Translations under genes and position numbers: made by a program
Notes under the pieces: generated by a model
Told to the model about the DNA's origin: nothing
Databases searched by the model: none
What the model saw: only the letters and a program-made list of their open reading frames with translations
Assembly (NCBI GenBank): GCA_963682175.1
Contig: OY821777.1
Coordinates: 2,931,501-2,995,500, forward strand
Source: Triglochin maritima
Lineage: Eukaryota > Streptophyta > Magnoliopsida > Alismatales > Juncaginaceae
Length of the DNA stretch: 64,000 nt
Direction: 5' to 3'
In this document: one piece after another, positions 36,348 to 50,176 of the stretch
Position numbering within the stretch: the first letter of the stretch is position 1
How the letters are laid out: each line of letters starts with the position of its first letter

Positions 36348-37397
36348 ATGGCCGTCCTAGCGAGGAAAGGCGCCGAAGGGCCCCGGTTTCTGATCACCGT
36401 TAGCGTTCTTGGAAGCGCCGGACCGATTAGGTTCGTTGTGAGGGAGGGGGAGAGGGTTTCCGAGGTCGTCGGTATCGCGCTTAGGTGCTATGCCAGAGAG
36501 GGAAGGAGACCCGTTCTTGGCTCCGATCTCCGGGATTTCCTCTTCTACTGTTCTACCTCCGGTTCCAAAGGTACGTGTTTGGAATGTTACTGATTGTAAT
36601 TTTTTTGATGTCTGGAAGAACGTGAAAGATTGGTTCTTTATGATTGTTTTGGAACCATGTTTGAAGACTAACAGCTTTTTTACTAAGACTAGGATTCTGA
36701 TACTTGATAAAATTTTAGAAAATCTGATCACCAGGATTTGATTCTAGATGGAACTTATGTCTGATATGTGGAAAAACGTAAAAGATTGGTTTCTACGATT
36801 GGTGTGGCCAAGGTTTTGTGGGTCAGTTTTTTGTTGTTTTGGGTAAGTTCGAATGTTTGATGTTTAGATGTGAATGATAAAAAATTGAGTTTTAGGGATT
36901 GAGTAGAGATGGAACACCGCTTGGTATTGATTCTCTTATTAATGATACCGCGAGAGTGTCATTCATTGGGTGAACGGTTTACCATGTATAATAAGTAATG
37001 CTTCGGGATGGACGGAAAACATAGGCGAGGTGTGGCTTATGAATACAAGTTGACGTCATACCAGCATTTCTACTTATTAATTTCCGATTGAATGTTTGCA
37101 TCTTTTGATAATATTGTGTGAGGAACATTGAAGTCTTTAATGTTCACTGTAACCACACTAGTTTTGGTAATGATTTTAATTGGTTGCTGGTTGCTGGTTG
37201 CAGTGTTGGAGCAATGGGATACAATCTCATCAAGTGAAGGCAGGAATTTTGTGCTGTACAGGAAACAGCAGCTCATGCAGCCAATGGAGACCACCAAGGA
37301 AAATTCGTCCGGCATGGCTGCAAGTGTCCCTGAACCCAAGGGTGGCAAAGGGATCTGGAAAACCTGGTTTACAGGCCTTAAAGTGTCTTCGCATTGA
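36348..37397 (+). CDS. DUF7054 protein, At4g22758-like, two exons
   Basis: Exons 36348-36570 and 37204-37397 joined by a GT-AG intron give 138 residues. The domain starts at about residue 12 with FLITVSVLGSAGPIRFVV and contains the family hallmark ALRCYAREGRRPVLGSDL and later GRNFVLYRK. The fold looks ubiquitin-like from the pattern; the biochemical role is unknown. The start was chosen at 36348 because the longer frame (from 36021) begins upstream of the TATA box and its extra 109 residues are low-complexity Pro/Ser/Arg. A poly(A) signal AATAAA is near 37565. The C-terminal tail (GKGIWKTWFTGLK) is basic and aromatic. Confidence 0.8.
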
Positions 37398-38188
37398 TCT
37401 GATGTCCCTAAAATTACCTTGCTTGTCGTCTTCAGTTCTGAGTTTGCATTTGTTTTTGGTTTTTCTTTTCAGTTCTATGTTGCCTTGAGATTGGCTTTTC
37501 TTTTCTTTGGTTTACATTGGTAGGTTAGTGTGGTTATTGGTGTCTTGTTTTAGCTGATATGAAGAATAAACTGGTGATCACATGCGTTTGTTACTTTTGT
37601 TGGCTGAATTATCATTTGTTTCCTTACACTGGCCTCTTTTCTTTTCTTTTTTTTAAAGCTTCAACTGGCATTTAGTGTTTGTTGTTTGGAATGATTGTTT
37701 TTAAGTCACGGTAGCTTAGGCATTTGACTGTTTTATATTCGGCTATGAATTAACTAATGGCTTCCTTAAGTTGATTTAGTATTATTTATTTTTAATCCAT
37801 TGGCATAAAGATAGAACCTTGGGATTTCGATTGATTTTATGGTGGCAACTAAATTTATCATGGTGACCGTAGAGTCAAAAAAAAAACAGTTTAGGTATCC
37901 TTCATCTCTCTAGATCACCGACTGTCTGAACTCACAGCAACCACCAACAATCGAATGAATCCAAATATTATATTTCATACAAATTAATGAACGGTGAACA
38001 CTGAACAGCCACACAGACGCGCAAATAAAGGAGAAACAAACAAAGGAGAAGCAGCAGAGGAATTGAACAACATATAATAGCCACAACAAATAAGAAACCG
38101 AGAACTGAAGTGAAACCTGTGATTACCAGAAGAAATATCACGCCTGATGTTCCATAATAAGCCAATCAACAACCACCATCACTATAAA
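37398..38188. other. Convergent 3' regions
   Basis: This is the space between the DUF7054 stop codon and the stop codon of the minus-strand kinase. Both 3' UTRs probably lie here. No other feature is seen. Confidence 0.6.
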
Positions 38189-41100
38189 TTAGTGGCCTTT
38201 CCGGAAATTAGACAAGAAACGGCCTGATGATTTGACGTTGCATCCATCACTATTGTCGTCCAGCTGTTAAAGCACAAGGAATCAGAAAATGAAGTGAATC
38301 TTAAAGGTCTCATTAAATATAAAAGCCAAGCTTCTTGAATACACACATTTTTAGATATTTCGGCCAACATATCCAGAATCTCAGAGAAATCTGGCCTTTT
38401 TTCTGGTGCTTGTTGCCAGCATTTCTCAAGCAAAAGAACAAGACCGGGATGAGTGTTCTTAGGTATTGTAGGTCTCAGTCCCTGATCATATTTGTTAAAA
38501 CAAAGTTCGTTGAGCAGAAACCATAAGTCAGGAGAAGAAGAAACAATATACTGATATCTAGAAATCAGAAATTCCACGAATAGCAAAAGACATTAGCTCG
38601 TTCACGGAGTGTAACAATGAAGTGTGTAAATAATAGTGAGAAGATGAAACAATCATCATGTAACGGTGAATTCATTGCTGTATGCTCTTGTCTGAGTATT
38701 TTGCAGCTTTGCTCGAAATAATTGGTCACTGGTCAGGTACTTACGTATACAATGCCTTCAATATCAGCAATCACATATCAGCTTTATGGTATTGGTATTT
38801 TTATTTTTGAAGTACACTGGTACCTTAGCAAGTTTAATGTTCGTAATAGAGGTCAAACCATGATTAGCAAGTTTCTGGTCAAGTTTCCATTTACATCCTT
38901 TTCATCGACTCCTAGTTTCTCAGCCCATGAATTGACCGAGTCTGGTAGTCATTCCGCAGAATAGGTAGCCTATCACGAATATAACATCCAACTGTGTTTA
39001 TATTGAATTAGTATGGTAGCAGTTATCTGACACTCAGACTATTGCAAAAGGTAAGTTAATTAGGGAGCTAACTTTAGTTTATGATAATTAAGCATGTTAA
39101 TGCTACCACTAACTACATGAAATTTCACAAAGGAGCTGCAGGTACCTTCTGAACAACTCCCACCGCTGCCTGTAGTGGTGTATAGCACACATACGGAATC
39201 TGAAAGTCCGACGATTATCATAAAAAATATTTCAGGTCAAAGAGAACATGCAATACATAAAAGACGAACGGGACAGATGTAGTTATACAGTAAAAGTTAC
39301 CTCTCTTGCTATCAACTCCCACAACACTATCCCAAAGCTAAAGACATCAGCTTTGTGGTCATATTGCCTGTGTTCTATGACCTAGTGAAGAGTAAAAAGT
39401 AAAAAAACTCATAAACTCTGACATATCACCTTCTAAAGAAAAATGGTGTGGAACATCAAGTGACAATCTTCAAAATGTGTCGTATGTGCATTATTATTAT
39501 TATTATTAGTTATCATTGTGACAATTTGAACTACAATAAGAAAATGAAGCTTTTGAGAACTGCTCATCTGTTTGAAAATATGTGAAAGGCATACTATAAT
39601 TTTCCTCCGATAAGAGATATTTCGAGATACAAGTTCAAGTGGATTTCCTTTGAACTGTAGGTTTTGATACTCCTAATAGTCCAGACATTAAGATTAAAAC
39701 CTAACTTTTTTACAAAAAATGAAAAATAAATGAAAGATGATGGGGAGAGCTAACCATCACTTTAGGGTGAGAATGTGTAAATGGCTAAAAGAATTTTCCA
39801 GTTACAGCTATGTTACTTATCAGGTACCTCGGGAGCCATCCAACGATATGTTCCAGTTTCTGCAGTCATAATTCCTGATCGAGACTTAACCCTTGCAACT
39901 CCAAAATCAGCAACCTTTATTACCTGGGGTGTTGTTAAAAAATCATCTGAAATTTAAGAAATATAGTAGAAAATACAACATTCAGCTGGACATTCAAATA
40001 CTGAAAGAATAAATCAATATTTACCACTTAAATCTTGAAACTGGTACAATAAAACGTATTGTAGAAGAGTCTCACTTACGAAGTGCTTTGCTTGACAATA
40101 TAAGGTGGTAACATGCACATATCACTCACCTTCAACCATATCAAATCCAAACAAACCCAGTATTTGTCCAGCCCTCAAAGTCATTTTTACTTTAATAATA
40201 ATTATAAACTTTCTAAGTAGATTGTATTTGAACATATAAGATGCTGTATATAAATGCATGCAAAGGTTAGAGTTAATACCTCATTTTCATCCATAAGTAG
40301 ATTTGCAGATTTCAGGTCCCTGTGAATTATGTTATTTTGGTGAAGGTAGTCCATTCCCTTGCAAATATCCACTGCTGCTTTCAGTAAAGTACGAGAAGTG
40401 AAAGATCCCTTGCGTTTATGGAGAAAGTCGAACACACTTCCACCAGACATGAACTCTGTGGAATAATAGGAAAATAGGCCAACTAAATGAAAATTTTAAA
40501 AAGGAAATTGGGGGGAAATATTGCAAGATGCCTTTTCGTTTTTTGGTCTGCAGGACCCATTTTGTGCTTCATAACATGAAAAACTGTAATACATAATGAT
40601 GATCTTGTGAATGTTCTACCTATAAGAATGCACAGGTTTGGGGATCTCGTGCAAGCACCGAGAAATTGGACCACATTCTTGTGTCTTACTTTCCTACATA
40701 AATTAAAAGGAGATGCGGCATGAGAATAATAACTAAGACAAGACTTCTCAACAACACCATGTTGATATATAGATCTGTCTACAGTTTTAAAAGCAGCTGG
40801 AAATTTAGAACTAGAGGTTCAAAAGAAACAAGATAATTTCCTAGGTGTTCTAACTCAGCTTGTTAAAGCCACCAAGTTTAGCTTAAGCTGTGCACTTGCT
40901 TTGCTAGGTTAATGATGTAAAGCAATATCAGCATTTACAAGATCTCACTATTATCAACCTGTACATGAATAATATGATATATGACATCGGTTATACATAT
41001 GACAATCTGTACGGGCATCTGTTTCATTTGTGCAGTTCGTTTCAACACATCAGAAAGAGGAGTCCTGACCACAATCAAATAATGTTTTTGACAATCTACA

Positions 41101-44100
41101 TGTTAAATCTCACATTAACTCAAGTTAAACTATATGAATATATATATATATATATATATATCTGTTATGATGAGGATTAGCCTCATTTTATATTGTATTA
41201 TTATAATCATATTGTTAAATTGTAAAACCTATTGTTTCGTTAGGGTTGGCAAGTTAGTTATACCTACCAGATGTCATAATCCCAATTTTTCTTTTTTAGT
41301 CAATCGTAAATTGAATCAAAACTTAATATATAGTATGATTCCTGTGTTGAAATTTGTTGTTATTTGTTGAAATAAACAAGAATATGGTATTTGTTGATAT
41401 AAAAAAGAATACGAGCTTATTCAGCAAACATATGCTTTTACTGCCAAGTACATTTGTTGCTAAACAACCATATATATGATAAACAGGTTGGGACTAAATG
41501 AAAATTGAAATAAATTTATATTTTATTCTAACACCTCCCTATTTTGTGCGTACGCATGTCTGAGATCTACAAACAAAAACAATTGGCGGTCACCGTCGGA
41601 TTCATGTTAAAGTGTGGGTTTCCTATCTCAACACAAGTAGAAGTACTTAATTGTTTTTTGGAGAGGTCGGAAGGGGTTGGTTTTAATATTAAGGTGGGTC
41701 AGTTCCGCATCTCATCAACCATTGACTGTTACAGGGGTGGAAACCGAACTTGCATTCCACCTCCACCCAGCTGGTTTTTTGGACAAGTTGGTATATACAC
41801 AATGGGTGCAGTACCTAAAGTTTTATAAGTCTCAACCATTTCTTCAAATTATCCAAGGTCAAACTATCAGGTCTGAACGTTCCCCTATATAGTATAGTCT
41901 CACATACTTGAATATATATATATACATCAGTACATTTGAAGATTGGTAGGTGTGGGACTGAAAATTGATGTGTTGCCTTCTGTCGACAATAAAATTTGGA
42001 TTTCTATATATTAAAACCAATTGGTATTTGATGGAGACAAAGATAATCATTTAAATAGTCAAAAAGTCTTCCAGTTACCCAAGTGGGTCTCTTTTTAACG
42101 AGCTTGAACCATTTTATTCAGAAACAAGCCAACTTAGCATTGCAGTATGCAACCTTCATGTGGATGGCCATCGCACAAGCTGTTAACAGTACAGTATGCA
42201 GAAGTATATACCAGGGAAATACAGTTTGAGTCTTTGAGATATCTGATTATTAAAAAATATTAATAATGCTAATTAGCAATAATTCAAAAATCTAATAACA
42301 TCAACTGAAGATATCAATATTGTTCTTATGCAATCAGTTTAAAAAAAGATTCCATAGAAACGGTAGAAATCGGAAAAAGAATAAAAAAACTAATGCAATA
42401 GAATTAGTGGAAACTAATAATAATAGAGAAATAATATAAAAACCATAACTATCAACTTAATTAATAAATCAGTGAATACCACAACAATCAACGAAAATGA
42501 TGATGATGAACTGCAAGGTGAGAAATGTTAATTGGCCATACCTCATAATGAAGACTTCCTGGCCAAATTCTCGTAACATTTCAGCATTCATGCGATCAGG
42601 ATTTAGTAATTTTATGGCAACATCTTGATTATAGTATGTCCCTCTATAACTGTATAAATAAACAGAGAATTAGGATAGAACAATTATTTAGGAACTCAAC
42701 GTACTTGATCTGCAAAAGGACCTACAGATCTCCATATGATGCAGATGCTATTTTTTTCCCAAGATTCAACTGCCTGAAATTAATTTCCCAGTCAGCCCCG
42801 TCTGTGGGTATTTGAACATTATCAGTTTCTGAATTGCCAGTACTTTGAGCTTGCTGCAGTATGGTAGTTAATGAATGTGGCCCTGAGTATGGTTTCTTCT
42901 GTAATTTGATATGGTATTTGAGTTGTAACAGTCAAGTAGAACAAAAACAATTTGCAACTGAAGTTAAAAAATAACATTGTTCAACTGTGCGTCGCATAGG
43001 TGGCACAGGAAGCTGGGGTCGCATTTGCGACCTTGTACTGTGTGCTAGGAGGCTTGTGCGTCCCGTGCCGCAGGTGCGGGTCGCACACCTTAGTTGCATA
43101 GGACGCACAGTTGGCACCTAGGTTGCCAACGGCATGTTTTCTAGCCGTTGGCAGCAACTTTTGGGGGCACCAAGGGTGCTCCAACTTTTGATAATTCGTT
43201 TTATGTGATTGAAATCTAAAAACCAAAAGGGATGATTCAATCCACACCCAAACCAAGATATTTAAGTTTCATTTTATACTCAAACTTCAAATGGCAGACC
43301 AATTTTGATTTGGATCCATGCAGTTCCTCCCGAAATCACAGCACGGGTTGCTGGTCATCTTTCGCCAAGTATTTTTTATACCATCTAATATTGGGGTGAT
43401 AAAATACTTAAATTCTGAATTTCAATAATCAATTAATGCTCGATTTGATCACCTAAGGGTATGTGTAGAACACGCTAAAAAGATCATAATATTGTTCTTT
43501 TAAAAACAAAATAATAAAAAGATTCATGTAATTTTATATTATTTTCATAGTTGAAATCTTAATATTATTGAAAAAGCAAATGAAAACATAATGTTGGCAG
43601 TTTTGAGTGTTTTGGCATTTATAATTTAGCTTGCAGTTTTTCATATCTTATTCTTTTGGAATTATCTATAGGTACCTTTAAAATGATAATTACCTCTTAG
43701 ATGTTGAGAAACTCTATGTTAATAATTAAAAAGTAAGTCATGATAAGAAAGAAAATATGAACTTCGTAAACTCTATAATATAAATGCACGCATATATAGT
43801 ATAGCATAACTCTTTTGTATACATTGATTGTGACGATTTTGTGTGCTACAAACGTACACCAACAAAAGTTAAAAAGTCTACACAGAAATTACAGGAAACT
43901 GGACAACATCAAAATCCAAGTTTATTAAACAATTTGTAACCAACAAAACATGAACTCTTAGTCAAACCAAACAATCAAACATACAGTATGCAATACCAAC
44001 AAAAAAATGAAGAGAAGCAACAACCATCGCTTAATGTCTCAGTTGGGTTCTTCCTTCTTTAGATGTTTTCTTCAAATCAAATGACCACGTGAACCCAAAA

Positions 44101-47100
44101 CCCCACGCCGAGGAAAAAACAAAAAGGAGAACCCAAAAGACTCACATCAACCAAATGCTTGAACCTCAAATCCCTAAGTAACACAAAAACACTTATGTAG
44201 AAACTAATTCAGTAAAAAAAGATCTTATAGTTGCAAAGGAAGGATGATGTGCTTTATAGAGATGTCAGTCATTATGTGCGTTAGAGTTGAAGATGAGGGA
44301 TTAAGAATGAACTTGAAGGGCTTCTTTTATCATGACTCGTGATTCATCGGTTACAAAGTAGAGGGAGTTTTTTCCACGATCGTTGGGTTTCAAGGTTGGA
44401 CTAATTAATAATTTCCCATCATGACTTGGAGTTGAAAGGTAGTGAGGGGAGTTGGTTTAGTCATGGTGTCATAACTGTAAGGTTACAAAGTAAACAGAAA
44501 TGAAGAGGTGTTGAGGGATTATGGAACCTAAGGTTGAGATTGCTTGTGGATGATGTTTGAATGGTTATCAATGAAGGACTATCAAGAAGGACCAAAGTAC
44601 CATGACCAAACCAATGGTACCATCCACGTAGAACCACAATATCATATTAGATTTATGCCGCACTGGGGTAGTGTTTATTTCCACATTGCTAAAATGAGAA
44701 AAGTTGGGGAAGACTTTAAGGCACATGTCTAACAATTTCAAATTTTAAAATGTTGATACCTAATTATGCGGCATAGTATGTGGCTTTTATGGGTCATTAG
44801 ACTTGTTGAATACATGACTTCAATCTACACCTCAAATCACCAAAATTTTGACGAGTCTTAGACACTTGCTAAAACTATTCCATGATAAATATGAAGAACG
44901 AGATCATCTAAATCTATATATGCATGTAATGCGAAGAAACAAAAAAAAATGAGAAAAAGCTACACAAGAATGTTAAGATGAAAATATAGAAGTGAAAAAA
45001 ATCTGATTATGTTAGTTAACCTAGAACAGTAATAGCCAAATTTACTAAACCCTTCATAAAAGCAATAATTTTATAGTTGCAAGCGTGAAATCTAATAATT
45101 AATGAATACTTTTTATTCATCTGAACATTCTATACAAAATCGTCATGTGTTACCTCAATAATATGTATTTCCTTCTCCAGTGCATCCCTAATCTCCTTGG
45201 TGCCCTATAAGAAAATTGACCGAATAATTATCTAACTTATTTTGGATAAAAAAACTGGAAAATCAATTTTGCATGCATCATACAATGATGTCCACAAGGT
45301 GTTGGTTTTTGTTTGATAACAATTCAACATAAGATATAAGCAAGATAACTCGTGACTAGCGAGATCATCGATATGTCCACATATCAATGATTAAATATGG
45401 GGTTAAAACTTACATTCCAATCTAACAAAGATATATAATAGCCCGTAGAAACACTTTTTTGGTCCCTCTACCCAATCATATCCCTACAGGTCCTCCTAAC
45501 AATTTCCCTGTAAAACCAACAAATTTTTTAATTTTTTTTGAAGAGACACACCCCTCTCTTTCCACCCCTTCAATCTCATGACATATGTTTTACCCACCCC
45601 ATCGATTGCCAAATCCGTTGACACACGTTCCTTCAAGTCTGGTGGAGTGACTTGGGATTGATGGGTGTTGGCCCATGTTTTGACATTGACCGACACCGTC
45701 TCGTGGGATCGATGGGTTGGATTTGAGATTTGGCAGTCGATGGAGTAGTGTTGGCCGACGGTGTTGCTCAGCGTTGCCCGACACTGATGAATCATTGTCC
45801 TATGCACACCCTTTAAACCTTTCTCTAATCCTTGTTTCCGGCTCCTCTAATCAGTCGAAGTGTGTGCCTCTACAAGTCCTATCCATCTTAAAAGATTATC
45901 TTACTATTAATATAACATAGTTTGTTAATTTTCTGTTTTTTCCATATTTATTTACGCATCTTTTTCATACATCATGTCTGGATATCTGTTCTCAAAGTCT
46001 CCGACTGATCATATAATTTTAGTATTAGAAGAAAAAAACTCTAATACTTATTAAATATGGTTGGTTTCCCTCTTCTTTAAAATACACAACCTTTAATGAG
46101 GCGTATCAATTTCTGCAGCATGGGGAACAAAGGGTGCATTGGACTTCTATGTTTTCACCTTCACACTGGTTGGATATTTTCTTTGTTTAATATATTGTCA
46201 ACTATACCTTGAATAACACCAAATGGAAACTGGGTGACAAATGTCTGCTAAAATAAAAGAGAGCAACCAGGAAAGACCTTGTATTGTGGGGCTTCAACAA
46301 CAAAGACATCCAACGAGTACCCATCATTTGTAGTGAAGGCATGTGCTTCTTCAATGTTTAGGTTGACTTCACCAAGCAAGGATGTCAACTGAACGGAAAA
46401 ATTACAAAATGATAGACAGAGTAATAGATGTGAAATGAGCTAATACATAAAAGCAAGATTGAACAAGATCCATAGATTATTACCTGATTGAGAATTTTCG
46501 GTCTGTCATCTGTTGCAAAAGTAACTTCATACATGGGCCTAACATGATCAGCATAATGGCAGATGCACAAAATTACCAAACTTTTCTTGCTAGACCATGA
46601 ATAAGGTATTAAAGAAACGTTCAATGGTGAAAAAAGGAATGGAACCAAACAGACTTGTTTATTTGCAGGGGATTGTTTATTTGCAGTTCTTAACTTAACT
46701 CGTAATGCAATTTGCTGGGTATAGGCACAAAACAGACTTGAATTATGGCGGTTGGCAAATTAGTGGTCATGCAACAATCAAATTGGTTTCGCTATTCATG
46801 TACAGACTGATGCATGAATGAAATCATTTTTCTACATAGAAATGTATATTTGTATTTATACTGTAAATGTTCAAAAGGAATAATATAATAATCTTGTCCC
46901 ACATGTTCATGAAAAATAATATATGCTCTTTTTAGTTGAAAAATGATCTAATTACGAAACTCACCTTGGAGGTAATAAATTTTCTTTTGAAACACTATCT
47001 TCAAAGTATGAGATGTTGGAATCTCGATCAAGGGCTTGAAGGTTAGTTGATGAACCAAACATCGGAAGGGGATGTTCGCTGAATAAACTTCTTCAGTTAG

Positions 47101-47847
47101 TTTCATTGGATGGAATTGATATTATTATAAACAAAAACTAATATCATAAATGAGACAATTCATTCATGATGTTACTTCCATGTACACCAAACTAAGAGAT
47201 GTTTAGTTGAAAAAGAAGAAAAAACATCTTACCTTTGTCTTGAAGCAAGTTGAGTTTCTGAGCTATTAGAATCTGGTGGAGCCACAGAAGGTCCCTAAAG
47301 TTATAAATAAATAAAAACAATATGTACCAGAAATCAATAACTCGGATGTTATGAATAAAAGAACTTGACAGATTTCAGTAATTTTCATTTGTACATGTAT
47401 TTCAGAGGATGCCTACAAAATGCACTTTTGGACTGAAAAAGATATAATAACTGAATGGTAAAAATTAAAAAACATAAATGTGTGCTGGCGGAAGCATAAT
47501 AGTTCATGCATAACATTTATGATATGATTGGTATCACAAGATAATTCTTTATTGCAGATGCTAACTAACTCAAACGATGAATCACAGCTTCAAGTCTTTG
47601 AATCGTATGCTTTAATATTTCTATGGCGTTTTACAAGCAAAACATGCTTTTCTGAATGATAATAAAGAGTTTCTTTTCGGAGAAAGGAAAAGCACCCAAG
47701 GAACAAGCCTTAAAATTTTATACTTTTAGTACCTGTACAATTTCAATGTTGAAGATTGGTCTCTTGTCAGGGTTTACTGCCTCCTTGAGTAATTGTTTGT
47801 GAACCAAAACATGTTCTGCCCTGTCCACATTCACGTCCATAGCATAC
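38189..47847 (-). CDS. ACT-domain Raf-like protein kinase, STY8/STY17/STY46 family, 5' exon not found
   Basis: A Ser/Thr/Tyr kinase whose Arabidopsis relatives phosphorylate chloroplast transit peptides in the cytosol. Exons on the minus strand: 47733-47847, 47233-47294, 46965-47078, 46484-46538, 46278-46388, 45154-45204, 42726-42898, 42542-42649, 40620-40693, 40280-40455, 39828-39923, 39301-39381, 39146-39199, 38347-38481 and 38189-38263. They give 492 residues to a stop. The ACT domain is at about 98-152 (PMYEVTF... to ...YSLDVFVVE). The kinase domain, about 207-470, has Lys240, HRDLK with Asp334, DFG with Asp352 and the APE at 376-378. The glycine loop reads SASYGDL, with Ala222 where relatives have Gly. 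The C-terminus FLSNFRKGH fits the family. Relatives have 60-80 more N-terminal residues, and no matching exon was found before SR45a begins. Confidence 0.88.
42985..43200. repeat. GC-rich palindromic segment in a kinase intron, possible LTR remnant
   Basis: Inside the 2.2-kb intron 42899-45153 a short GC-rich stretch repeats TGCGTCGCAT, GTCGCATTTGCGACC and GTGCGTCC-like words, unlike its AT-rich surroundings. Such words are common in plant LTR U3 regions. I could not find element ends. Confidence 0.3.
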
Positions 47848-50170
47848 CTTCACCCGTAACCAAACCACACCTCAGTACTTAGTCAAGATCTCACCAACCA
47901 ACGATGTCTACACAATTTATATCCAAGTAGAGTACCCAAAAAAAAACTATTTCAAAAATCTAAGTTCAGCAACAACAATACCACTACACCAACAGAAGTA
48001 ATTACGGCAGCTTTATTAACGGAAAAAAAACTTCAAACAAGTTTCAATGATTTATAATGTTCTACTTTGATTTGAAACACATTAAAACATGCGTAGAATT
48101 TTAAACTAGTTATCAAAGGTTACTCCAAACTAGACTGAAATCCTGTGTCAAACGTTCCTAATAAATATATTGCATAGTACCAACTTGTTCGGGCTTCACC
48201 CTTTTGCTAAAATTTTAGATCAAAACTCTTAGTGTTCTGTCACATAAAAACATTGTTCTGAATTCTACTGAATGGTTTGAAACAACCTCAAGAGCATTTC
48301 ATGACAGTTATGCTCAAAATACTAAACCTGACAATGTTCCTCTGACACGCATTTGACATCCATCTCTTATGAAACACGGGCCGTTCTGGGAGTAACTTTA
48401 CAAGTTTAATTTAGTGGGTGTGATTGAATTTTCAGAAAAGACATAAAAATATATAGTTGCGGTTCAAAGTTAACTTCTGAGTGGTCAGTGGTGATGTCGA
48501 CAAATTACAGAACTAGAATTTTACAAATCAAAAATATGTTTTTGGAATAACTTCGACTATTTCCACTTTAAACCAAAGTAGAAGCACTCTTATTAGGCAG
48601 GTATCTGAGGATATGCCAAGGAATATCCTCAAATATAAATGCATTTACGAGTCGTTGCATATATAAGGGTGAGCTTCGGTCCGGAATCGGACCGAACCGG
48701 ACCGAAGATTGAAATTTTCGGAAGATCGGACCGACTAAATTCGGTTCGGTCCGGTTTGGTCCAAAATCCGAATTTAACCTTTAAAATTTTGGTCTTTGAC
48801 CGGACCGAACCGAACCGAATCGGACCGAAGATCGAATACCGGACCGAAAAAGTTCGGTTCGGTCCGGTTCAGTCCGAACACCCAGATCGAACCGAATTTT
48901 GGTCACCCCTATGCATATATGTCACGTTACATAAACCACAATTGCACTTCATACCAGAAGACTTTAGAAATGCAAGAATTCGAGTCGTTGATTTGGTGAC
49001 AAAAATACGATTTATAGGATAAAATCTGGAGGTAACGTAAACGTATTGTGGATGAGTCCCCAAGGAGGGGATACTACAGAGGATATGCTAGTAATAGTAT
49101 AGTCGTGTGTGTGTCTAATAAATATTTGGCTAGTACTGTGACAAACACTACATGCAACACGTCATGATGATTAAGATTGGGGGGAAGAGCGTAATACACA
49201 GCATAATTTAGTATAAATATACGATAAATGTAACCAAATATGATTTGAAACCACATACTAGATTACCAGCGAATGTTGGAGTCTAAAAGGGGTTTTGTGC
49301 ACCTTAGATTTCAAGTATCTGCAAGAGAAAGTTAAAAGTTTTTTCTTTCGACCAACCAAAATTCCAGTGGAGAAATTTCGCCACACTTGGAAAAGTGGTT
49401 CAACTTTCCTTACTTTCTAGTTTTCATAACACAAACATTTATTAATAAAACAAATTCTCACTCTTACCCTGTGGGAAAGCAAAAGGAAGTGGAGAAAAGT
49501 AATGTTTGATTCAATTTCGATCATTAATGTAACCACTTATTTATTTTGAAATTTATATTTTCTAACAGACGGTATTGTTGTAATTACTTTAAGTGACAAT
49601 GCTCTTTATTTCTGTTTTTATTAGAAAAAGGTTTATTTCCATTTATTTAGGATTTCAGTTGCCACATTTTTGTCTTGTGCTTACTGTATTAAGAAAAGTA
49701 TGTTTTTGTACATGAAGATGGTGTTTTGTAGATGGTACATATTTATATTTTTAAAAAAACATGAGTTATTCTATAAGTTTACTTGTTACGTATAAACATA
49801 AATTAACATAACCTTGTATTAGTATATTTTGTTTCTTATGCTATTGTTAGGACTATTATCTTAAACTAACATTGCATTTTTAAATTTCTATGTATTTTGG
49901 TTGAGTAATATTTGATGACAATAATTTTTTGCCAATTTTAAATGAACATCTTTACAAATTTATTTGATTTTCTATATTTAAATTTTCATAATTTATTATC
50001 ATTAATAAATTTTGTAGTTTTTAAGTTTCTGCACGATTCTAGTGACATGCACAAAGATAAATTCTCCAACGAGGAATGGGCTCAAGATCCCAAAGCCCAA
50101 TCCATACGCCACTTTAATCGGATCACAACCGACAAGAATCCGTCCCCGAACCCGACCCGTTTCCACACAT
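47848..50170. other. Region between the kinase and SR45a genes
   Basis: The 5' end of the kinase gene should lie here but was not found. It contains one hAT-like MITE (48664-48911). The rest is AT-rich without recognised coding sequence. Confidence 0.55.
48664..48911. mobile_element. hAT-like MITE built from CGGACCGAA words
   Basis: The tips are TAAGGGTGAGCTTCGG and, reversed, TAGGGGTGACCAAAATTCGG. The duplication TGCATATA (48656-48663 and 48912-48919) is perfect. At 248 bp it is the smallest of the four. Its body is almost only CGGACCGAACC / GGTTCGGTCCG words in both orientations, so it can fold on itself over most of its length. Confidence 0.85.
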
Positions 50171-50176
50171 TATAAA
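50171..50176 (+). promoter_or_regulatory. TATA box of the SR45a gene
   Basis: TATAAA lies 90 bases before the start codon. A site-II-like AAGCCCAAT element is near 50092. Both are common in plant housekeeping promoters. Confidence 0.55.

Noticed and set aside
42981..43256. 91-residue minus-strand open frame in a kinase intron
   Set aside because: It lies in the GC-rich palindromic stretch and has no protein pattern; it is probably LTR-derived non-coding DNA.
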